This document shows, piece by piece, positions 1 through 4,756 of a stretch of 5,452 nucleotides of DNA (the stretch's first letter is position 1; the number at the start of each line of letters is the position of its first letter). Position numbers and translations under genes: made by a program. The notes under the pieces were generated by a model. It worked only from the letters and a program-made list of their open reading frames with translations, was not told the origin of the DNA and made no database searches. The stretch comes from Chloroflexota bacterium (GTDB lineage: Bacteria > Chloroflexota > Dehalococcoidia > SAR202 > UBA11138). The stretch covers positions 1-5,452 of the forward strand of contig JADFQF010000133.1 in assembly GCA_022561955.1 (NCBI GenBank). Reading direction: 5' to 3'.

Positions 1-216
1 CTCAGACTTGACAGTTTGAACAGAGATCAAGGATTCAATGATATACAGACCGGGCCACGATCAGCGCAGATAATGGCCGCGGGCTTTTACATCCCCATCG
101 CGGGTCTTCCACCAAATTATGTTCACGGCAAGTATTGGGGCGTCCGTTCGCAATCAGCTAGTATCCCTTGGGGCAATGGATGCTTCTATGGGAAGATATC
201 AATTTACCGCACTCCA

Positions 217-242
217 TTGCACCATCGAGTCATCGGTGGCAA
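217..242. repeat. Imperfect inverted repeat upstream of the recombinase
   Basis: CCATCGA (222-228) and TCGGTGG (233-239) form a seven-pair stem with one T-G mismatch (a wobble pair in RNA) around the loop GTCA. Beyond a two-base bulge, TTG (217-219) pairs with CAA (240-242). It ends about 78 bases before the recombinase start. It could be an operator, an RNA hairpin in the leader, or part of an attachment site, since serine-integrase sites are short imperfect dyads often next to the integrase gene. The structure is visible in the sequence; the role is inference. Confidence 0.35.
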
Positions 243-308
243 CATAGGAGCACCGGCTTGTTAACATCTCGATGCCCGGCAGGTATCACCTTTCCCACCA
301 TGACCTTT

Positions 309-312
309 GGAG
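309..312 (+). promoter_or_regulatory. Ribosome binding site of the recombinase
   Basis: GGAG lies eight bases before the ATG at 321. It supports this start. The next in-frame ATG, at residue 37, would remove the catalytic serine motif. Confidence 0.7.
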
Positions 313-320
313 CTGATTGA

Positions 321-2048
321 ATGAACCCATCTGATGGCGTCCAACTTCCGACGAGTAGTGACCAACACTCTCCCCTGAGGGTCTTCATTTACTCCAGGGT
401 AAGCTCTGCTCATCAGGCAGAACACGGGATGAGTATAGAGTCCCAACCCGAAGCTCTCCGATCGTGGGCGGAGTCTCAGGGATGGCATATCTCGGGTGAA
501 CTCACGGACCCCGGCCGCACCGGGAGAAACGACGAACGCGAGGGTTTTCAGTCTCTTATGCGATCTCTGAAAGCTTACAAACCAGACGCGGTGCTGGTTA
601 CCAGACTCTCCCGCTTCATGCGAAACGCCCGTTTGACTCTCAATGCTATCCACGACATGAGACAGATCGGAGTCGCCCTGATCTGCAAGGATGAACCCAT
701 CGACACCCGCCGGCGAGGGATATCTGACATGTTCCTGGCGATTTTGGCCACGATGGCTGAGTGGGAGAGCGACAGGATGTCAGAATACGCCAAGGATACC
801 CGGCAGCGTCTGGTGAGCAAGGGGAGATGGCCTTCCGGGCCCACACCGTATGGATACGCATACGAAAAGATGAGCGGGCATCTGGTGTTGGTAACCGATC
901 AGGCAGAAGTCGTCAGATTGATGTTCTCCCTTTACACCGACGGTCGTATGGGGATGAACGCCATCCAGAGGGAGTTGGCGGCCAGGGGCATCAGAGCACC
1001 GAGGGGTGGGAAGGTCTGGGCCACGAGCAAGATCTGGCAAGTCCTGAGCGACGAGGTTTACATCGGGCGCCATCGACTGGGAATCGATGTGCCCCCCATC
1101 GTGGATGAGGAGGTGTTTCACCGCGCTCAGAGGCTGAGGCGGACCAACAAGCATCTTCATCCACCTCGAAAGGACAAATGGCCGCTGCAGAACCGACTTC
1201 GATGTTCAGAGTGTGGGTCGACATTCCGATGCAGCTATTCCAGGGGAAAACGCTACTACAGGTGTTCGGCAAACACCATAACAAGCCGGCATTTCATCGA
1301 GACAGGTGAGAGGTGTCCGGCTCGCTCGTACCGTGCAGAAGATCTGGAGTGGTCGCTGCTTTCGGGGATATGCGACTCGATGTTCGTCCCCCGCAACTTC
1401 GCCAAAGCCCTTGAGTCGACCATCTCTGAGCTCAGAACCAGGAAAGACGATCTGGAAAGGGGAGTTGGCCCACTCCGGGAAGCACTGGAGGACGTGGAAG
1501 CAGAGCTCAGGAGAATCGAGCTTGCCTGGGTTCGAGGCAGACTGACAGCCGATGAGTTGAGCAAACTGGAGAAGGACGCTCTAGAGCGGAGGGAACGCAC
1601 CCAGGCCAGGTTGGAATCCCTTGCTCCTGACGATCTCGATGAGCTTGAGCGGACACGGTCTCTGTTGGAAGCAGCACAGCGGTCTCAGGAAATGGCTCAG
1701 CAGTCCGGTGACGTGTGGGGCTTCAACGAGGCTCCCCCATTGTGGTTCGCCAGCGCGCTAACCTCGTTCTCCTCAAACGTGGATGTGGTGAGCGACGATC
1801 CGTCAGACAGTGAGGTGACCTATGACACTATGCCCCCCATCAGCCCATCAGTCGTCGCAGAGCGGTTGAAGGAGATGCTGGACCGGTTGCAGGCGGAGGT
1901 ATGGGCTGAAACCGGGCGTCTGTCTTTGAAGGGAGTCATAAACATATCGATACCTCCGTCCGAGCCCATAGTCTACCCCGGTACTCTAACGAGATCAAAC
2001 GGGGAGGGTGACAATCAGGCGTTCAGTTCTACGAGTCGGACAGGATGA
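321..2048 (+). CDS. Large serine recombinase (site-specific integrase)
   Basis: A 575-residue serine recombinase, which would cut and exchange DNA at attachment sites through a covalent phosphoserine link. The resolvase domain covers about residues 19-165. YSRVSS at 24-29 gives the nucleophile Ser28 and Arg26. TDPGRTGR at 62-69 is the usual DxGxSG-like block. RLSRFMR at 95-101 keeps Arg98 and Arg101, although the common Asp of LDR is Ser97. AEWESDR at 146-152 starts the long helix. A recombinase DNA-binding domain follows (about 172-275, with PSGPTPYGY at its start), then a zinc ribbon with Cys295, Cys298, Cys315 and Cys332. A charged coiled coil (about 363-450) and a poorly recognisable tail end the protein. 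Length and domain order match large serine integrases of phages and integrative elements, not short resolvases. No stop or frameshift is present, so it looks functional. No excision factor or other phage gene is in the window. Confidence 0.95.
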   Translation: MNPSDGVQLPTSSDQHSPLRVFIYSRVSSAHQAEHGMSIESQPEALRSWAESQGWHISGELTDPGRTGRNDEREGFQSLMRSLKAYKPDAVLVTRLSRFMRNARLTLNAIHDMRQIGVALICKDEPIDTRRRGISDMFLAILATMAEWESDRMSEYAKDTRQRLVSKGRWPSGPTPYGYAYEKMSGHLVLVTDQAEVVRLMFSLYTDGRMGMNAIQRELAARGIRAPRGGKVWATSKIWQVLSDEVYIGRHRLGIDVPPIVDEEVFHRAQRLRRTNKHLHPPRKDKWPLQNRLRCSECGSTFRCSYSRGKRYYRCSANTITSRHFIETGERCPARSYRAEDLEWSLLSGICDSMFVPRNFAKALESTISELRTRKDDLERGVGPLREALEDVEAELRRIELAWVRGRLTADELSKLEKDALERRERTQARLESLAPDDLDELERTRSLLEAAQRSQEMAQQSGDVWGFNEAPPLWFASALTSFSSNVDVVSDDPSDSEVTYDTMPPISPSVVAERLKEMLDRLQAEVWAETGRLSLKGVINISIPPSEPIVYPGTLTRSNGEGDNQAFSSTSRTG

Positions 2049-2119
2049 CGGCGTGAGCCCCACCTGCCACCCTGGAGAGTGAAGTGAAAGCCACGGGGCA
2101 CATCGCGGAGAAGAGCGGC
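2049..2119. other. Convergent gap between recombinase and SDR
   Basis: This 71-base stretch separates the 3' ends of two genes that face each other. I see no stem followed by a T-run, so no intrinsic terminator is called on either strand. If the recombinase lies at the end of an integrated element and the SDR belongs to the host chromosome, the element junction would most simply fall here. I found no long direct repeat shared with bases 1-320 to support that. Confidence 0.4.
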
Positions 2120-2932
2120 TCAGTGCTCCATTATCGTGCCGCCGTTGATGTTGATGGACTGGCCGTGTATCCAGGAGGCCGCCTCGGTGCACAGGTAGGC
2201 GCAGAACGCGCCGACCTCGTCGTCGGTCCCGTTCCTGCCTATGGGCGCGTTCGAAGCCATCTGCTCCCAGCGCTCGCCCCTGCCGTGCAGATCCATGCGG
2301 TACGTGTCGACGACGCCGGGGCAGACGGCGTTCACGTTGATGCCGTGAGGGCCCAGCTCCCTTGCCATCGACTGAGTTATGCCCACGATGGCGAAGTTCG
2401 CCGCATTGTAGGCCAGGGTGTTGGCGGAGCCCCTCTTGCCGGCGCCGGAGGAGATGTTGACAATCTTCCCGCCTTCTCCTCTGTCGATCATTGGCTTGAT
2501 GACCGCCTTCGCGCAGAGAAACGATCCTTTGACCTTTATGTCCATCACCCTGTCGTATATATCGGGGTCGAGATCGAGGATCGGGACCCTGTCCGCGCCT
2601 ATCTGGTAGGCGGCGTTGTTAATGAGTATGTCCACGCGGCCGAACTCCTCGAGAGCGCCGTCGACCATGCCCTGCACCTGGTCCTGGCTCGTGACGTCCA
2701 CGATGAGCGTCAGCGCCCGCCTGCCCTTCTCCCGGACCTCGTCCGCGGTGCTCTCGACGTCTCTCCAGCCAACCGCCTTTTCATCGTCGGGATAGGAGTC
2801 CGGGCTGCGGCCGGTGCCGGTGACGACGATGTCCGCCCCAAGCTCCGCCAAATGCAGTGCCGCCGTCCTGCCGATGCCTCGAAGGCGCCCTGCCCCCGTA
2901 ACGATTGCTACCTTTCCGTCAAGCTCTCCCAT
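2120..2932 (-). CDS. Short-chain dehydrogenase/reductase with altered tetrad
   Basis: A 270-residue classical SDR, expected to be an NAD(P)-dependent alcohol/ketone oxidoreductase of the cytoplasm. The Rossmann fold begins VAIVTGAG, and the glycine motif is TGAGRLRGIG (12-21), two residues longer than the usual TGxxxGIG. Asp79 follows strand 4. NNAA is at 105-108, Ser162 and Tyr175 are in catalytic position, and VNAVCPG (200-206) is typical. Two tetrad positions are changed: the Asn expected in NVKG is Lys133 (IKVKG), and YxxxK reads YNAAN with Asn179. Arg42 after strand 2 hints at NADP(H), weakly. The ATG at 2932 is preferred over an in-frame ATG at 2980 because AGGA lies six bases upstream and the protein then starts as SDRs usually do. 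The upstream neighbour on the same strand is an alpha/beta hydrolase. The substrate cannot be read from the sequence. Confidence 0.93.
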   Translation of the reverse strand: MGELDGKVAIVTGAGRLRGIGRTAALHLAELGADIVVTGTGRSPDSYPDDEKAVGWRDVESTADEVREKGRRALTLIVDVTSQDQVQGMVDGALEEFGRVDILINNAAYQIGADRVPILDLDPDIYDRVMDIKVKGSFLCAKAVIKPMIDRGEGGKIVNISSGAGKRGSANTLAYNAANFAIVGITQSMARELGPHGINVNAVCPGVVDTYRMDLHGRGERWEQMASNAPIGRNGTDDEVGAFCAYLCTEAASWIHGQSININGGTIMEH

Positions 2933-2938
2933 TTGCCA

Positions 2939-2942
2939 TCCT
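2939..2942 (-). promoter_or_regulatory. Ribosome binding site deciding the SDR start
   Basis: Read on the minus strand, AGGA (within GGAAAGGAT) lies six bases before the ATG at 2932. The alternative ATG at 2980 lacks a comparable site and overlaps the palindrome at 2963-2978. Confidence 0.65.
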
Positions 2943-2962
2943 TTCCAGTATTTGTCTTCGCC

Positions 2963-2978
2963 GAGTCCCAAGGGACTC
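2963..2978. repeat. 16-bp palindrome in the SDR leader
   Basis: GAGTCCC (2963-2969) and GGGACTC (2972-2978) are exact inverted copies separated by AA. The two-base centre is too tight for a seven-pair RNA hairpin, although six pairs with a four-base loop are possible. The shape better suits a site for a dimeric DNA-binding protein. It sits 30 bases upstream of the preferred SDR start, in the roughly 100-base gap after the hydrolase. An operator role is inference. Confidence 0.45.
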
Positions 2979-3036
2979 ATCCATCACATCAATATTGAAA
3001 GCCAAAAAGCTCTGCCGGGAAACGAATATCAAGCAG

Positions 3037-3717
3037 TCACTCATGGGCCTCGAACCGCTCCGGAATCCACCTTCGCAATAGATCGTGCAGCTCATCCTTG
3101 CATTCGTTGAGGCCATGCTCGGCGCCGGGGTAAATTACGATCTCCTTGGGCTCCTTCGCCCACTCGAAAATCCGCTCGGAGCACTGCGCGGCGAGCCTGG
3201 AGTCGTCTCCTCCATGCACCAGCAGCAGCGGCCTTGGGGAGACCCGGCCTGCGCCCGACGCTCCGGCAGTCTGGCTTGACAGCGCTACTACCCCCTTAAC
3301 GAGGGTACTCAAGGTCGATGCCGTTATGACCACGGCGCCGCCAAAGGAGTGACCGACAAGCACGATCTCCGTGTGGCCCGTGGCCTTCAGAAATGATATG
3401 GCCGCCAGCGTGTCCATGACCGACTCGGCGAGCACCGCAGGGTTTCTGTAGTTGACCCTCAACGACGTGAGTCGGCCCTTGAGCTCCTCCGCCAGGTTGC
3501 CGAATATGCCGCCGGCCGGCCCGTCGAATCCACCTCTCGCGCCCCACACCCAGAGGATGGCTCCGCTCGGTGGCTCGTCCGTATCGCTATGGAGGATCGT
3601 CTCGATGTCGCCGCGCGTGGTGTGCAGCATCATGCCTTGGCCCCGCTGTCCTTCAGGCGGTTCCCACTGGCTAACGTCCTCTATCTGAATCTGAAAATCG
3701 TCGCTCGAAGATTGCAT
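3037..3717 (-). CDS. Small alpha/beta hydrolase (dienelactone-hydrolase-like)
   Basis: A soluble alpha/beta-hydrolase-fold protein, 226 residues from the ATG at 3717. AILWVWGARGG (53-63) matches the strand and oxyanion-hole region. GHSFGG (122-127) is the nucleophile elbow with Ser124. VHGGDD (167-172) supplies the acid, most likely Asp172, and GAEHGL (199-204) supplies His201, so the triad is complete. The compact size and short cap resemble dienelactone-hydrolase-like esterases; the substrate is unknown. No signal peptide is seen. The start is uncertain. The frame also opens at a TTG at 3771, adding 18 residues, and a later ATG pair begins about 28 residues into the protein, just before the region that looks conserved. 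None has a strong Shine-Dalgarno sequence. The gene lies upstream of the SDR on the same strand with a 104-base gap, so cotranscription is possible, and it diverges from the hemerythrin-like genes. Confidence 0.88.
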   Translation of the reverse strand: MQSSSDDFQIQIEDVSQWEPPEGQRGQGMMLHTTRGDIETILHSDTDEPPSGAILWVWGARGGFDGPAGGIFGNLAEELKGRLTSLRVNYRNPAVLAESVMDTLAAISFLKATGHTEIVLVGHSFGGAVVITASTLSTLVKGVVALSSQTAGASGAGRVSPRPLLLVHGGDDSRLAAQCSERIFEWAKEPKEIVIYPGAEHGLNECKDELHDLLRRWIPERFEAHE

Positions 3718-3817
3718 TGAACTGACGTCTCGCGGGCCGAATCTAATGTGCAATGTACCAGAATTCTTCAAAGCGGAGAAGTTGAGACCTGTCGCTCCAG
3801 GCTCGTCGGGGAAGAAA

Positions 3818-3871
3818 GTTCACGGAATCCTCACGCCCTATCCGATCATCTTCACGGCTTCCTCACGGACC
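3818..3871. promoter_or_regulatory. Four phased TCACG repeats, likely response-regulator site
   Basis: TCACG occurs at 3820, 3831, 3852 and 3863, giving steps of 11, 21 and 11 bp. The unit pairs are imperfect copies: bases 3819-3835 and 3851-3867 match at 15 of 17 positions, 32 bp apart. Pairs of about 7-bp repeats with an 11-bp period are the known layout of PhoB/OmpR-family sites, and Streptomyces PhoP sites use 11-base units with a GTTCA core. The array lies in the divergent region, ending about 20 bases before the -35 proposed for the hemerythrin-like gene and 100 bases or more upstream of the preferred hydrolase start. Which gene it controls, and by which protein, is inference. Confidence 0.5.
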
Positions 3872-3891
3872 CTTTGATAGGCTGATCCAAA

Positions 3892-3920
3892 TTGCCGACG
3901 CGCAAAGTAGATGGTAGTAT
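3892..3920 (+). promoter_or_regulatory. Candidate sigma-70 promoter of first hemerythrin-like gene
   Basis: TTGCCG (3892-3897) and TAGTAT (3915-3920) are separated by exactly 17 bases. Each matches four of six consensus positions. Transcription would begin near 3927, giving a leader of about 30 bases with the AGGAGG site in it. The position just downstream of the TCACG array fits an activated promoter of modest strength. Confidence 0.4.
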
Positions 3921-3940
3921 CTCCGAGGCTACGAAAAATT

Positions 3941-3946
3941 AGGAGG
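3941..3946 (+). promoter_or_regulatory. Ribosome binding site deciding the start at 3957
   Basis: A perfect AGGAGG is followed after one base by an ATG at 3948, too close for normal initiation. The in-frame ATG at 3957 lies ten bases away. The later ATG also gives an N-terminus matching that of the downstream paralogue. The 10-bp palindrome CCCATATGGG (3952-3961) covers this start codon. Confidence 0.7.
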
Positions 3947-3956
3947 TATGGCCCAT

Positions 3957-4643
3957 ATGGGGGAGCTCACCAGCCTGGATTATCCAATCGATGTGATGTA
4001 TCTCATTCACAAGGCTCTGAGGGCCGAGGCGGCCAATGTGGAACGCGTGGTGGAAGAGCTCGAAGAGGGCGGCACGCTTCAAAATTTCAGGCTGGCATTC
4101 AACAGGTGGGCGACCGCGTTGGTGTTTCATTCGGAGCAGGAGGACCTTTTCATTTCCGCGCCACTCACCACCACCGCAGCAGACGTCGGCGATAACGGGC
4201 GTACGGCGCATTCTCACTTGCCCCTTGTAGATTCATCCTCCAGCCTCGCTGATCGAGTAAAGGCCGCGATGGTTGCCAACGAAGACCAGACGCACAGGGA
4301 GCTCCTGGAAGCGATCGAGGACGTGCTGGAAATCCTGAACTCCGAGATAGGCAAGACCAGCGTCATCACCCGGACGAAACAACACCTGACCCGACAAGTC
4401 GTCACCCTTCGAATCGTTCAGGAGGACCACCTGGAGACGGAAGAGGCGCTTGTCATGCCGCTCCTTCGCAAGAAGATGAGCGAGACCGATCAGCTACGAG
4501 CAGCCAAAGCAATGCTTTTGGATCCGGACGCCGACGATCCCCACTGGGTGTTGGACTGGGTGTCCGGCAAGCTCTCTCAGAAGGAGCAGCAGCTTCTATC
4601 GGCCTTCGAACCGAAGCTGCATGCGCTTCACGAAGTTGAGTAG
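3957..4643 (+). CDS. Hemerythrin-like (HHE) domain protein, first copy
   Basis: A 228-residue, largely helical soluble protein. The metal-ligand pattern resembles hemerythrin/HHE proteins: His18 in helix A (LIHKA), His58-x3-Glu62 (FHSEQED), His113 (DQTHREL), His143 (KQHLTR) and His158-x3-Glu162 (DHLETEE). These positions are shared with the second copy downstream. HHE domains usually bind a di-iron centre and serve in oxygen or NO binding, iron handling or redox sensing; the specific role here is unknown. After the last motif comes a C-terminal helical segment with DPHWVLDWV (194-202), also shared with the paralogue and not part of the HHE core as I know it. The start at 3957 is chosen from ribosome-site spacing and paralogue alignment; an ATG at 3948 would add three residues. 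The next gene follows after 113 bases on the same strand. Confidence 0.78.
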   Translation: MGELTSLDYPIDVMYLIHKALRAEAANVERVVEELEEGGTLQNFRLAFNRWATALVFHSEQEDLFISAPLTTTAADVGDNGRTAHSHLPLVDSSSSLADRVKAAMVANEDQTHRELLEAIEDVLEILNSEIGKTSVITRTKQHLTRQVVTLRIVQEDHLETEEALVMPLLRKKMSETDQLRAAKAMLLDPDADDPHWVLDWVSGKLSQKEQQLLSAFEPKLHALHEVE

Positions 4644-4673
4644 CCATCGCTCCTCGAGCACGCGACATTAGGC

Positions 4674-4708
4674 AGATTCGATCTGAGGCGGACTGCTCGT
4701 TCGAATCT
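4674..4708. repeat. Inverted repeat between the two hemerythrin-like genes
   Basis: AGATTCGA (4674-4681) and TCGAATCT (4701-4708) are exact inverted copies with a 19-base loop. Inside the loop, GAG and CTC could add three pairs. No T-run follows, so it is not a standard intrinsic terminator. It could be an mRNA-processing or attenuating hairpin in a two-gene transcript, or a protein-binding site before the second copy. The rest of the 113-base gap shows no clear promoter. Confidence 0.4.
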
Positions 4709-4745
4709 TAGATGGTGTCCGTGGAATATGGGATTTAGTGCCGGT

Positions 4746-4751
4746 AGGAGG
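4746..4751 (+). promoter_or_regulatory. Ribosome binding site of second hemerythrin-like gene
   Basis: A perfect AGGAGG lies five bases before the ATG at 4757. This is a strong site and fixes that start. Confidence 0.75.
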
Positions 4752-4756
4752 AAACT

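Larger units (their letters stand above)
1..320. other. Leader region upstream of the recombinase, no convincing gene
   Basis: No recognisable gene lies in these 320 bases. The + strand frame is open from the left edge to a TAA at 262-264 (87 codons, with an in-frame TTG at 16), so it could be the tail of a gene entering from the left. The peptide resembles no family I know and no Shine-Dalgarno sequence precedes the TTG. A perfect TTGACA hexamer lies at 8-13, but nothing resembling TATAAT follows at 16-18 bases, so I do not call a promoter there. The stretch looks lower in GC than the genes to the right. It directly precedes a serine recombinase, a usual place for an attachment site, and it holds the hairpin listed separately. 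Confidence 0.4.

Noticed and set aside
8..36. TTGACA as the -35 of a promoter for the recombinase
   Set aside because: The hexamer is perfect, but no acceptable -10 lies 16-18 bases downstream and it is about 310 bases from the gene.
780..1160. Several open frames on both strands inside the recombinase
   Set aside because: The recombinase frame carries continuous conserved domains; these are overlapping shadows without ribosome sites.
96..2108. CATCGCGG at 96-103 and 2101-2108 as an attachment-site core flanking the recombinase
   Set aside because: An 8-base match between two regions of this size is not clearly better than chance, and the flanks do not match.
2049..2119. GTGAGCCCC with GGGGCAC as a terminator
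   Set aside because: The arms are far apart and imperfect, and no T-run follows on either strand.
2084..2998. 304-codon open frame on the + strand
   Set aside because: It lies opposite the SDR gene, whose motifs are unmistakable. The frame has no recognisable domain and no ribosome site, and is a GC-driven shadow.
3718..3771. TTG at 3771 as the start of the hydrolase
   Set aside because: It is a rare start codon with no ribosome site and adds 18 residues that look unrelated to the fold. The ATG at 3717 is kept, with uncertainty.
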